In this document: one piece after another, positions 25,707-33,737 of the stretch | Position numbering within the stretch: position 1 is the stretch's first letter | Layout: the number at the start of each line of letters is the position of its first letter | Source: Alloactinosynnema sp. L-07 | GTDB taxonomy: Bacteria > Actinomycetota > Actinomycetes > Mycobacteriales > Pseudonocardiaceae | NCBI RefSeq assembly: GCF_900070365.1 | Contig: NZ_LN850107.1 | Location: 1,612,001-1,676,000 of the forward strand | Direction: 5' to 3' | DNA length: 64,000 nucleotides | Notes under the pieces: model-generated | Databases searched by the model: none | What the model saw: only the letters and a program-made list of their open reading frames with translations | Told to the model about the DNA's origin: nothing | Translations under genes and position numbers: made by a program

Positions 25707-26370
25707 CGTGCTCGCGGCCGTGCGCGGCGGGCTGATCGTGTCCTGCCAGGCGTACCCGGGAGAGCCGATGCGCGACGCCGACGTGATGCGGCGGGTGGCC
25801 GAGTCCGTGCTCGACGGGGGTGCGGTTGGCGTGCGGGCGCAGGGCCTTGACGACCTGCGCGCGATCCGCGCCGCCACAACTGCCCCGTTGATCGGCCTAT
25901 GGAAGGACGGCGACGCGGACGTCTACATCACGCCCACCGCCCGGCACGCCGCCGCCGTCGCGGAGACCGGCGCGGACGTCGTCGCGTTCGACGCCACCGA
26001 CCGGCCCCGCCCGGATGGTGGACGGATCGCCGACCTGATCGCGGTCGTGCACTCCGCCGGAGCCCTCGCCATGGCTGATGTGTCCACACTGGACGAAGCG
26101 CTGGCCGCGCGGGACCTCGGCGCAGACGTCGTCGGCACCACCCTCGCCGGGTACACCCCGGCCACCGCCCACCTCACCGGGCCCGCCCTCCTGCTCGTGG
26201 AACAGCTGGCAGAGCGCGGCGTTCCGGTCATCGCCGAGGGCCGCATCGGTACCCCGGAGCAGGCCGCGCGGGCACTGGACGCGGGCGCGCTCGCGGTCGT
26301 CGTCGGCAGCGCGATCACCCACCCCACCCGCATCACCCGCACCTTCGTCGCCGCCATCGACAACCGCTGA
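25696..26370 (+). CDS. nanE: N-acetylmannosamine-6-phosphate 2-epimerase
   Basis: This 224-residue TIM-barrel protein begins MRRDVLAAVRGGLIVSCQAYPGEPM, and has GAVGVRAQGLDDLRAIR, PLIGLWK and a C-terminal phosphate site (VIAEGRIGTPEQA...ALAVVVGSAI), all typical of NanE. It converts N-acetylmannosamine-6-phosphate to N-acetylglucosamine-6-phosphate. Its GTG start lies 11 bp inside nanK. NagA and NagB, needed for the next steps, are not in this window. Confidence 0.92.
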   Translation: MRRDVLAAVRGGLIVSCQAYPGEPMRDADVMRRVAESVLDGGAVGVRAQGLDDLRAIRAATTAPLIGLWKDGDADVYITPTARHAAAVAETGADVVAFDATDRPRPDGGRIADLIAVVHSAGALAMADVSTLDEALAARDLGADVVGTTLAGYTPATAHLTGPALLLVEQLAERGVPVIAEGRIGTPEQAARALDAGALAVVVGSAITHPTRITRTFVAAIDNR

Positions 26371-26387
26371 CCGCCTCCATCGGTTAG

Positions 26388-26434
26388 TTGACACGTGTCA
26401 ATATTCCCGGTCATAGTTGGCACGTGTCAACTAT
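26388..26434. promoter_or_regulatory. two palindromic operators over a promoter (TetR type)
   Basis: TTGACACGTGTCAA (26388-26401) is a perfect palindrome and a second one at 26413-26434 (core GTTGGCACGTGTCAAC, one mismatch) follows, with centres 29 bp apart. TTGACA in the first and CATAGT (26412-26417) 18 bases later give a possible promoter, so binding would cover both -35 and -10 boxes. A related site precedes the lipocalin gene at 31661. The TetR gene at 29931 is the likely source of the binding protein. Confidence 0.7.
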
Positions 26435-26450
26435 GCGAGGGGAGCGGGCA

Positions 26451-27401
26451 GTGATCAGCGCACAGGACGAGGAACTCCACGTTCCGGGCTCGGCGGCCCA
26501 CTGGCAGGAGAGTTACTACTTCAACTGGGCCGATCTCGACGGCAGTTCGTTCGGCTTGGCCCGCATCGGGTTCCAGGACGGTGGCACCCGCGCCGACGGC
26601 GTGTTGATCACCATGCGCGAAGGTAAGGCCGAGTATGTGTACCCGGCTATCGGCGTCAAGGCCGACCCGGACCAGACCGCGCGGACCGGCCTGCGCGCGG
26701 GCGGACTCGCATTCACCATGCGGGAGCCCCACCGTCGCTGGGACATCTCCCTCGACGCGGGCGCCCAGGTCGACCTCACGTGGGAGGCGACCACGCCGGT
26801 CCATGACTTCCACCAAGGCGGGCAGCTCGGCGACGTCGCCGCGGAGCACTTCGAGCAGGCGGGCGCGGTCTCCGGCACGTTCTCCCACAACGGAGTGGAC
26901 CGCGAAGTCTCCGGCTTCGGGCACCGGGACAAGTCCTGGGGCGTGCGCGACTGGGCCGGGATCCGCGGCTGGGAATGGATCTCCGCCCAGTTCGGCGCCG
27001 GGTTCGCCTTCAACGTCACCATCGGGGTCGTCGACGGCAAGCCAGTCCACAACGGTTTCGTCTCCCGTGACGGCGTCAATCGCGGGCTGGCGCGGGCCAC
27101 GGTCGACTACCGGTGGGGATCCAGGAAGCACGTGCCGGTAGCGGCCAGGATCGACTTCACCGACACCGAGGGCGAGACCTACCGGGTGACCAGCGCGGCC
27201 CTCGCGCAGGTGCCGTTGGTCAAGAAGGGCCTGTTCATCCAGGAAACGCACTCGTCGTTCGATGTCGTCGTCGATGGAGTGCCGCTACGCGGTATCGGCG
27301 TCATGGAACACGCCTGGCACGCGGGACTGGTCAAGTCGATGGCGCGGCTTCCGCGACTCGCGCCGGTCCTTGCCCTGTCCGTGCGCGGGAGGCGCGCATG
27401 A
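26451..27401 (+). CDS. DUF7064/DUF7065-like beta-barrel protein
   Basis: The GTG at 26451 has GGGGAG upstream; an ATG at 26433 lies inside the operator and lacks a site. The 316-residue soluble product has the motif SGFGHRDKSWGVRDWAGIRGWEWI, characteristic of DUF7064-type proteins that resemble the lipocalin-like AttH/CrtC fold, and YYFNWADLDG near the N-terminus. No signal peptide is present. No reaction is established for the family. It is translationally coupled (ATGA) to a PEP-utilising phosphotransferase, so the two probably act on the same compound. Confidence 0.65.
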   Translation: MISAQDEELHVPGSAAHWQESYYFNWADLDGSSFGLARIGFQDGGTRADGVLITMREGKAEYVYPAIGVKADPDQTARTGLRAGGLAFTMREPHRRWDISLDAGAQVDLTWEATTPVHDFHQGGQLGDVAAEHFEQAGAVSGTFSHNGVDREVSGFGHRDKSWGVRDWAGIRGWEWISAQFGAGFAFNVTIGVVDGKPVHNGFVSRDGVNRGLARATVDYRWGSRKHVPVAARIDFTDTEGETYRVTSAALAQVPLVKKGLFIQETHSSFDVVVDGVPLRGIGVMEHAWHAGLVKSMARLPRLAPVLALSVRGRRA

Positions 27402-29920
27402 TCGAGCGACTCTCCGCGTCGACGCCGTCCGATCCCGCTCGGATCGGTGGCAAGGGCGCCGGACTCGTCCGGCTGCTGTGCGCGCGACTCGATGTGCCCG
27501 AGGCGTGGGTCATCCCCGCGTCCGTCTCCCGCAACCCCGACATCCGCGCGGTCCTGCTCGACGGCCTGCTCGCCGACTGGTGGGAGGAGGTGAGCGCGGA
27601 ATACCCCGGGTCGCGCTGGGCGGTGCGCAGCTCCGCGGTCGCCGAGGACATGGCGGAAGCGTCGTTCGCGGGTGTCTACCAGACCGTCCTCGGCGTCGAC
27701 TCCTACGACGCGCTCAGTGCCGCGGTTCACCAGTGCTGGCAGGCACTCGACGACGACCGGGCCAAGGTGTACCGCGACGGCAAGGGCATCGACAGCCGTG
27801 GCGGAATCGCGCTGATCCTGCAGCGGCTGCTCGCGCCGACGACAGCGGGCGTGCTGCTGACCACCGACCCACGCAAGCCGTTCGCGCCGGAGATCGTGAT
27901 CGACGCGTCGTGGGGCCTGGGTGAGTCGGTGGTGTCCGGCAAGGCCGATCCGGACCAAATCGTGCTGAACCGTGCCACCGGGGTGATTCGCAATCTCCAT
28001 ATCGGAGCCAAACAGGTGGAGCTCACCTGGCACGGGGAGCGGGAGGTCGACGCGGACCGTCAGGCGGTGCGCTGCCTGAGCGATGACGACGTGGTGGGGC
28101 TGCACGCCATGGCCATGCGGGTCGAGTCGGCCATCGGGCCGCGCCGCGACCTGGAGTGGGCCATCGAGGACGGCCGGGTCTACGCGCTGCAGGACCGGCC
28201 CATCACCGGTCTGCCGAGCGCGACCCCGGACAACGTCTGGAGCAGGCGCTTCGGCGACGAGTACCTGTCGGAGTACGCGCTGCCGCTGTCGATCGACCTG
28301 CTGGTGAAATGGATCGAGGACGGCTTCGTCATCGAGATGGCGCGGCTGCAGAAGCGTCCGGACCTGTTGGAACGCAAGGCATTGCGCACCCACAACGGCT
28401 ACGCGTATTTCAGTGGCGACTACCTGATGCGGATGCTGGCGGCCTTCCCGGTCTCGCTGCGCGCCAACGCAGCCAGTGAGTGGTACACCCCGTTGTGGCG
28501 GGAGAAGATCGACGCTCAGGCGTTCAAGCCGATGATGTTGGTCAATGCCATGCTGGCGCCCTATCGCGACCGTGGGCGCGGCTCGATGGCCAAGAACCCC
28601 GAGGCGTTGCGCGCGCACTGCGAGAGGATCGACACCACCATCGTCCCGCTGCTTTGGCAGGACTACACCGCGCTCTCCGCGCAGGAGTGGCGGCGCCAGT
28701 ACGACGAGGTCAACGAGTTGGGCCTCAACCACTTCCGGGTGGTGCGCTGGGGGATGGGCCAGTACAACCCGATGCTGCACGGCGTGCTGGAGAAGCTGCT
28801 CGGCTCGTGGGCCGACGACGAGCACGGCGAGCTGTACCAGGCGATCATCGGCGGCCTCAGCGACACCAGGACCGCCGAACTCAACCGCGAGATCTGGGAC
28901 CTGGCCCGACTCGCCGCCTGCGACAAGGACCTCACCGAGGTCCTGCGCGGCGACAGTACTTACGCCGCCGCCCGAGCGCGAACCGTTGGCGCGACCGGGT
29001 TCTGGACGGCGTTCGTCGGCTTTCTCGACCGACACGGGCACCGGTCGTCGAGCCGCGAGATCTCCGCGCTTCGATGGAAGGAATCCCCGGAACTTGTGCT
29101 CGGGTTCGTGCAGGCCCAACTGCGTTGCGACCCGTTCCCGGAGGACCCACGCCGGACCTCGGCGCGAGCCAAGCAGCGGCAGGAGCAGGCGCTGGCGACG
29201 GCGCTGGAGCGGGCAGGCGGCGGCCTCGGCGGTGCGGCGCGCAAGTCGTTGCTGCGCAAGGTGAGCGCGCGGACGCAGCTGTTCACCAGCTACCGGGAGA
29301 ACCAGCGCTACCACCTCGACTACCTCACCGCGCACGTCCGGCAGCTGGTGTTGGAACAGGGCCGCAGACTCACGGAGCGAGGCATCCTGACCGAGCCGTT
29401 CGACGTCTTCTACCTCACCGGCGAGGAGTTCTTCCGCCTCGTGGACGACGAGACCATCATCGAGGCCGCGGACGTTTCGGCGCTGCTCGCCGAGCGGCGG
29501 CGCCACCATCAGGTGCACAAGGACCGCCGCCCGGCGACGTTCCTGTTCGACGACGTCGAGACCGAGGGTGAAGTCGATCAGCCGACCGAGGCCACCGGCG
29601 ACGGCCTGTCCGGGCTCGGCGCGTCGCGCGGGGTCGCGAAGGGACCGGCCAGGGCGGTCACCAGCCTGGCCGACCTGGCCATCGTCAAACCGGGCGATAT
29701 CCTGGTCGCGAACAACATCGACCCCGGGTGGACCAGCGTGTTCCCCCTGATCGCCGGACTGGTCACCGAGACCGGCGGGGTGCTCAGCCATGGCGCGATC
29801 CTCGCCAGGGAGTACGGCATCCCGACGGTGACCGGGGTCAAGGACGCGGTGGACAAACTCGAATCCGGCGGCATCGTCGAGGTCAACGGCTCCGCGGGCG
29901 TGGTCCGGGTGCTGGGATAA
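27398..29920 (+). CDS. PEP/pyruvate-binding phosphotransferase, rifampin-phosphotransferase-like architecture
   Basis: The ATG at 27398 overlaps the previous stop. The 840-residue protein has an N-terminal PPDK-type ATP-grasp domain (IGGKGAGLVRLL, SRWAVRSSAVAEDMAEASFAG, about 1-280 including LEWAIEDGRVYALQDRP). A long middle domain follows (about 290-740). A C-terminal swivelling domain has the phospho-acceptor histidine in GGVLSHGAILAREYGIP. This ATP-grasp / substrate / His-domain order is that of rifampin phosphotransferase (about 870 residues), which uses ATP and water to phosphorylate its substrate, rather than of PEP synthase, which has a PEP-binding TIM barrel. The substrate is unknown. 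Confidence 0.8.
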   Translation: MIERLSASTPSDPARIGGKGAGLVRLLCARLDVPEAWVIPASVSRNPDIRAVLLDGLLADWWEEVSAEYPGSRWAVRSSAVAEDMAEASFAGVYQTVLGVDSYDALSAAVHQCWQALDDDRAKVYRDGKGIDSRGGIALILQRLLAPTTAGVLLTTDPRKPFAPEIVIDASWGLGESVVSGKADPDQIVLNRATGVIRNLHIGAKQVELTWHGEREVDADRQAVRCLSDDDVVGLHAMAMRVESAIGPRRDLEWAIEDGRVYALQDRPITGLPSATPDNVWSRRFGDEYLSEYALPLSIDLLVKWIEDGFVIEMARLQKRPDLLERKALRTHNGYAYFSGDYLMRMLAAFPVSLRANAASEWYTPLWREKIDAQAFKPMMLVNAMLAPYRDRGRGSMAKNPEALRAHCERIDTTIVPLLWQDYTALSAQEWRRQYDEVNELGLNHFRVVRWGMGQYNPMLHGVLEKLLGSWADDEHGELYQAIIGGLSDTRTAELNREIWDLARLAACDKDLTEVLRGDSTYAAARARTVGATGFWTAFVGFLDRHGHRSSSREISALRWKESPELVLGFVQAQLRCDPFPEDPRRTSARAKQRQEQALATALERAGGGLGGAARKSLLRKVSARTQLFTSYRENQRYHLDYLTAHVRQLVLEQGRRLTERGILTEPFDVFYLTGEEFFRLVDDETIIEAADVSALLAERRRHHQVHKDRRPATFLFDDVETEGEVDQPTEATGDGLSGLGASRGVAKGPARAVTSLADLAIVKPGDILVANNIDPGWTSVFPLIAGLVTETGGVLSHGAILAREYGIPTVTGVKDAVDKLESGGIVEVNGSAGVVRVLG

Positions 29921-29930
29921 CATCACCTCG

Positions 29931-30533
29931 ATGCGACCACGCCTGGTGAGCGACGAGGTGCTCCTCGACGCCGCGCTGCTCGCCTTCGCCGAACTCGGCT
30001 ACGAAGGCGCGTCCGTGCGCGCCCTGTGCAGGCGCCTCGACATCAGCCACAACACCCTCAACCAGCGGTTCGGTTCCAAAGACCAACTCTGGCACGCGGC
30101 GGTCGACCATGGCTTCAAACACCTGGTCGGCGAGCTGCTCAGTGCCATCACCACGGCAGGCGACGACCCGTTCGACCAACTCCGCGCGTCGGCGTTGAGC
30201 TTCCTCGCCACGACGCGGGCGAACCCCGGGTTGATCCACATCATCAACCAGGAGTCCGCCCGCCCCGGCGGTTCACGCTATGAGTATCTGTTCCACCGCT
30301 ACATCGCGCCGATCAACGAACTCGGCTTGCGCCCATTGCGCCAGTTGCAAGCCGAAGGTGTGGTCCGACCGGGTCCGGTGTCGACCATCTTCTTCTACCT
30401 CACCACCTACGGCCTCGGCCTGATGGGCAGCCACCCGGAATCGTTCGATTCCCTGGGAGACAAGGATGTCGACCAGGAGCAGGCCGCGGCGCAGGCTGTC
30501 GAGATGGTGCTCGACAGCCTGCGCGCGCGCTGA
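29931..30533 (+). CDS. TetR-family regulator of the PEP-enzyme operon
   Basis: This 200-residue TetR protein follows the phosphotransferase by 10 bp and is probably co-transcribed. The helix-turn-helix is at about 22-50 (ASVRALCRRLDISHNTLNQRFGSKDQLW). The C-terminal ligand domain includes FLATTRANPGLIHIINQESARPGG, as in TetR proteins that respond to large hydrophobic ligands. Its likely targets are the TTGACA..TGTCAA palindromes at 26388, 26413 and 31661. Confidence 0.88.
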   Translation: MRPRLVSDEVLLDAALLAFAELGYEGASVRALCRRLDISHNTLNQRFGSKDQLWHAAVDHGFKHLVGELLSAITTAGDDPFDQLRASALSFLATTRANPGLIHIINQESARPGGSRYEYLFHRYIAPINELGLRPLRQLQAEGVVRPGPVSTIFFYLTTYGLGLMGSHPESFDSLGDKDVDQEQAAAQAVEMVLDSLRAR

Positions 30534-30537
30534 AGGA

Positions 30538-31611
30538 TCAGAAACCGCCGGGCTCGTACTGCACCGGGTTGATCTCGGTGTAGCTCTTGCCGGTGACGGC
30601 CGTGCCGTTGACCGTGCCGGTCACGGCCGACGCGCCCTCCCAGTAGTCGACGTCGGGAATCGTCGAGCGCACTTCCTGATCCAGGAGCTTGGGCGTGATC
30701 GTCAGCGAACCGCCGGGGACGGTGACGGTCCACCCGCTGGTGTAGGTACGGCCGCTGTGCGGGCTCGTCCAGTGGCCCAGTGGCGTCATCGTCAGCGCCG
30801 CGGGGTCGAGTTCGACCGTCTGGCCGTTGGGCTTGACCAGGGTGCCGACCTTCTGCACGTAGGCGCCGGACGCGCCCTTGATCAGGTAGATCATGTAGTC
30901 GTTGCCGTTGTCGAGCTGCACGCTGAACCAGTCCCAGCCGCCGTAGGCCGAGTCGCCGCCGAACCACTGGTGGTCCGACCATGCCTTGCCGCCGGTGATG
31001 GTGACGGGCACGCCGTGGTCGTAGAGGGTGCCGCCGACGTTGAGGTCGGTCCACGAGTAGTACGCCGAGTCCGCCCACGGGCCGTACTCGATGACACCGT
31101 CGCCGCCGTGCCAGGCGACCGGTTTGTTCGTGGTCGTGGTCAGGTCGAAGACGTAGTCGCCGTCCTCGAGGTTGCCCTTGATCGTGTGGTTGCCGTTCTT
31201 GCCGGTCAGGCGCCAACTGTCGATCCCGACGGCGAATCCACCGCCGGAGGGGTTGCTCGGGTAGCCGATCGTGTTCTTCGTGGAGAAGGTGAAGGTGTCC
31301 CTGGTCAAGTCGGTGACCGCGAGGTGGTGGGCGTAGCCGTCCGGCCAGCAGCACCAGGAGCCGACGCCGTTCTTGAAGAAGGTGGACTCGAATCCGTACT
31401 CGTGGACCCCGCCGGATGGGTCGACGCCGGTCAGGTGGCCGGTCACGTACCACCACTCGTAGCGGATGTGGTGGGCGCCTTCGTTGGCGGGCATCGCGAA
31501 GCCGACCTGCGCCGCGGCCGCCGTGGGCGGTATCGCCGCCAAGCCCGCGACCAGGGCCAATGATGCGCAGGCGGCGAGCAGACGCCTGCGGGTGACGAGA
31601 ATGACCTTCAT
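30538..31611 (-). CDS. secreted lipocalin-like protein (AttH/CrtC family)
   Basis: This 357-residue protein has a Sec signal peptide (TRRRLLAACASLALVAGLAAI..., cleavage likely after PTAAAAA) with an RRRLL patch that could also suit Tat export. The mature N-terminus ANEGAHHIRYEWWYVTGHL is the AttH/CrtC hallmark, followed by YSWTDLNVGG, WFGGDSAYGGWDWFSVQLD and further barrel strands. Family members include carotenoid hydratases and secreted hydrolases of unknown substrate. Its 3' end meets the TetR gene, and its upstream region has a palindrome related to that of the PEP-enzyme operon. Confidence 0.82.
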   Translation of the reverse strand: MKVILVTRRRLLAACASLALVAGLAAIPPTAAAAQVGFAMPANEGAHHIRYEWWYVTGHLTGVDPSGGVHEYGFESTFFKNGVGSWCCWPDGYAHHLAVTDLTRDTFTFSTKNTIGYPSNPSGGGFAVGIDSWRLTGKNGNHTIKGNLEDGDYVFDLTTTTNKPVAWHGGDGVIEYGPWADSAYYSWTDLNVGGTLYDHGVPVTITGGKAWSDHQWFGGDSAYGGWDWFSVQLDNGNDYMIYLIKGASGAYVQKVGTLVKPNGQTVELDPAALTMTPLGHWTSPHSGRTYTSGWTVTVPGGSLTITPKLLDQEVRSTIPDVDYWEGASAVTGTVNGTAVTGKSYTEINPVQYEPGGF

Positions 31612-31660
31612 TGGTCGTCCTTCCGTCCCGAGAGATGGTGACCCGGCGGACCGGTGTTAA

Positions 31661-31674
31661 TTGACAGTTGTCAA
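31661..31674. promoter_or_regulatory. candidate TetR operator upstream of the lipocalin gene
   Basis: TTGACAGTTGTCAA has the same arms (TTGACA and TGTCAA) and length as the perfect palindrome at 26388-26401, differing only in the two central bases. It lies 50 bases before the lipocalin start codon. Confidence 0.6.
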
Positions 31675-31717
31675 GCTATAGCGAGCGAAGGCTCGAGTTC
31701 AAGACGCGCCTGAAGCA

Positions 31718-31747
31718 TTGCAACGGAACACATTGCATTGTTACAGT
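31718..31747 (+). promoter_or_regulatory. promoter with embedded TTGCAACG-N7-TTGCAT operator
   Basis: TTGCAACG (31718-31725), seven bases and TTGCATTG (31733-31740) repeat the element found at 37676-37698. TTGCAA also serves as a -35 box with TACAGT (31742-31747) as -10 at 18 bases. The identical design at both promoters of the lipid-oxidation island points to one regulator, most likely the TetR protein encoded at 37013. Confidence 0.65.
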
Positions 31748-31777
31748 CCGGGGGGTCTTCACCCGGAGGTAGGAACC

Positions 31778-32665
31778 ATGGCCATCGAGCAACAGCAGGC
31801 ATACCAGGACGAGGCGCTCGCCATCCGTGCGCGCGACGTGTCCTTCGACTGGACCGGCGTGCCGACCGAGTACATCCCTGGTCACCCGTTCGCCACGCAC
31901 TTCTGGAATGTCATGCATCTCGTCCTGCCCGAGGGCGAGCGCGCCATGGCCGACGTCCTGGGTCGGGCTTTGCCGCGGATCGAGGACCCGCGACTCCGCG
32001 AGGAGTTGGTCGGCTTCATCGGCCAGGAAGAGACCCACGCCAGCTCGCACGAGTCCTTCCGGGTCAACCTGGAGACCAACGGCGTCGACACCCCGAAGAT
32101 CATGCGGCTGATGGCGTTCGTCATGGACAAGGTCTTCGGCGACCACGGCCTGACCGGCCGCGCGGGGGAGGCCTGGTTCCGCGAGCGGCTGGGCATCTAC
32201 GCCGCGGCCGAGCACTTCACCGCGACCGTCGGCGAGTGGCTGCTCGACAACCGCCGCTTCGACGAGCTCGGCGCGGACCCGACCATGCTCGACCTGCTCC
32301 GCTGGCACGGCGCCGAGGAGATGGAGCACCGCAATGTGGCCTACGACGTCTTCCAGTACGTCGACGGCAGCTATGCCCGCCGGGTGCGCACGGCGTTCCT
32401 CGCCTCGGCGGGCCTGCTGGTCCTCTGGCTCTACACGTCCAGCTGGTTGTATGCCAACGATCCGACGGTGACCAGGCACCGGTGGACCTGGCCGCTGGAG
32501 TTCGTCAAGGACACCCGCCGTGGTCTGATCCCGGGACTCAGGTTCATCTTCAAAGAGATCCCGCAGTACCTGCGCCCCAGGTTCCACCCCTCGGGGATGG
32601 GCCCCATCGACAAGGCGGTGCGCTACCTCGCGCAATCTCCGGCCGCCCAGGGCGGCACAGCGTGA
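31778..32665 (+). CDS. PF10118-type 'metal-dependent hydrolase', possible ferritin-like diiron oxygenase
   Basis: The ATG at 31778 follows GGAGGTAGGAACC. The 295-residue protein belongs to a family annotated as predicted metal-dependent hydrolases (COG3687). What is visible is a repeated carboxylate-histidine pattern: E52/E54, E84-xx-H87 (QEETHASSHE), E145-H146 and E181-xx-H184 (AEEMEHRNVAYD). The E, ExxH, E, ExxH order is that of ferritin-like diiron proteins. A hydrophobic helix lies at about 205-226. It is coupled by a 4-bp overlap to a reductase with a 2Fe-2S domain, which could supply its electrons; that assignment is inference. Confidence 0.75.
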   Translation: MAIEQQQAYQDEALAIRARDVSFDWTGVPTEYIPGHPFATHFWNVMHLVLPEGERAMADVLGRALPRIEDPRLREELVGFIGQEETHASSHESFRVNLETNGVDTPKIMRLMAFVMDKVFGDHGLTGRAGEAWFRERLGIYAAAEHFTATVGEWLLDNRRFDELGADPTMLDLLRWHGAEEMEHRNVAYDVFQYVDGSYARRVRTAFLASAGLLVLWLYTSSWLYANDPTVTRHRWTWPLEFVKDTRRGLIPGLRFIFKEIPQYLRPRFHPSGMGPIDKAVRYLAQSPAAQGGTA

Positions 32666-33723
32666 GCGCGACTCACACGCCGTCGCGCGCCCTGAGGATG
32701 GTGGCCGGGGGCGCGCGGGCGTACTCCAGGGTGTTCGCGGCGAGCTCCGCCGCGCCGTACCTGTCCAGGTCGAAACCTGTGCGCCGCAAGGGATTCGACC
32801 TGGACCTGGTCGTCTCCTCGATCACCCGCGAAGTCGAGGACGTCGTCAGCTTCACCCTGCGCCGTCCTGACGGCGGCGCCCTCCCGGCCTGGATCCCCGG
32901 CGCCCATCTCGATGTCTTTCTGCCCTCGGGGATTCAGCGGCAGTACTCCCTGTGCGGTGACCCCGCGGACCGCTCCTGCTATCGCGTCGCGGTGCGCCGC
33001 ATCGACGGTGGCGGCGGTGGATCGGTCGCCATGCACAGCGAGGTCGCCGAGGGCGACGTACTCACTTTCCGCGGCCCCCGCAATGCCTTCACCTTCATCG
33101 ACGTGGAGTCCTACCTGCTCATCGCGGGCGGAATCGGGATCACCCCCATCCTGCCGATGGTTCGCGAGGCCGCCCGCCGAGGCGCGGACTGGACGCTGGT
33201 CTACACCGGACGTTCCCGGGCCACGATGCCTTTCGTCGCGGAACTCGATGCGATCGGCGGGGGGCGGTTGGAGTTGCGCCCGGACGACGAATACGGCCCA
33301 CCCGAGGCGGCCGAACTGGTGCGGCGGGCCAAGCCGGGTGCGGCGATCTACGTCTGTGGTCCGCCCGCGCTCATCGACGCCGCACGCGCCGTCCAGCCTG
33401 GACTCAACCCGACCGGATCGCTGCACAGCGAGCGATTCTCGGCCCCGCCGGTCGTGGGCGGCCGACCATTCGACGTGCACCTCGCGCGCGCGGGCGTGAC
33501 CGTCACCGTTGGCGCGGACGAATCCGCGCTGGCCGCCATCCGCAGGGCGGTGCCCGCGGTTCGCTACTCCTGTCAGCAGGGCTTCTGCGGCAGTTGCAAG
33601 CACCGGGTGCTGGACGGCGGCGTGGAGCACCGCGACACCAAGCTGCGGCCCGCCGAGCGAGAGACCGACATGCTCATCTGCGTCTCCCGGGCAGCGGGCG
33701 ACAGCCTGACCCTCGACCTGTGA
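32662..33723 (+). CDS. phthalate-dioxygenase-reductase-type flavoprotein with C-terminal 2Fe-2S domain
   Basis: The GTG start at 32662 overlaps the preceding stop (GTGA). The 353-residue protein has a flavin domain with RQYSLCGDP, an NAD domain with GGIGITPILPM and YVCGPPALID, and a plant-type ferredoxin domain at the C-terminus with cysteines in YSCQQGFCGSCKHRV and LICVSR. This FMN-NAD-2Fe2S order is the VanB/PDR class, which passes electrons from NADH to an oxygenase. The neighbouring possible diiron protein is the natural partner. Confidence 0.9.
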   Translation: MSATHTPSRALRMVAGGARAYSRVFAASSAAPYLSRSKPVRRKGFDLDLVVSSITREVEDVVSFTLRRPDGGALPAWIPGAHLDVFLPSGIQRQYSLCGDPADRSCYRVAVRRIDGGGGGSVAMHSEVAEGDVLTFRGPRNAFTFIDVESYLLIAGGIGITPILPMVREAARRGADWTLVYTGRSRATMPFVAELDAIGGGRLELRPDDEYGPPEAAELVRRAKPGAAIYVCGPPALIDAARAVQPGLNPTGSLHSERFSAPPVVGGRPFDVHLARAGVTVTVGADESALAAIRRAVPAVRYSCQQGFCGSCKHRVLDGGVEHRDTKLRPAERETDMLICVSRAAGDSLTLDL

Positions 33724-33737
33724 GCCGGAGGACTTCC

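Noticed and set aside
27179..29926. A 915-codon minus-strand open frame
   Set aside because: It is antisense to the phosphotransferase, whose domains and overlap with its neighbour are clear.
31661..31689. TTGACA at 31661 as a plus-strand -35 box for the lipid-oxidation operon
   Set aside because: No -10 box lies at a workable distance; the TTGCAA/TACAGT pair further right fits better, and TTGACA belongs to an operator palindrome.
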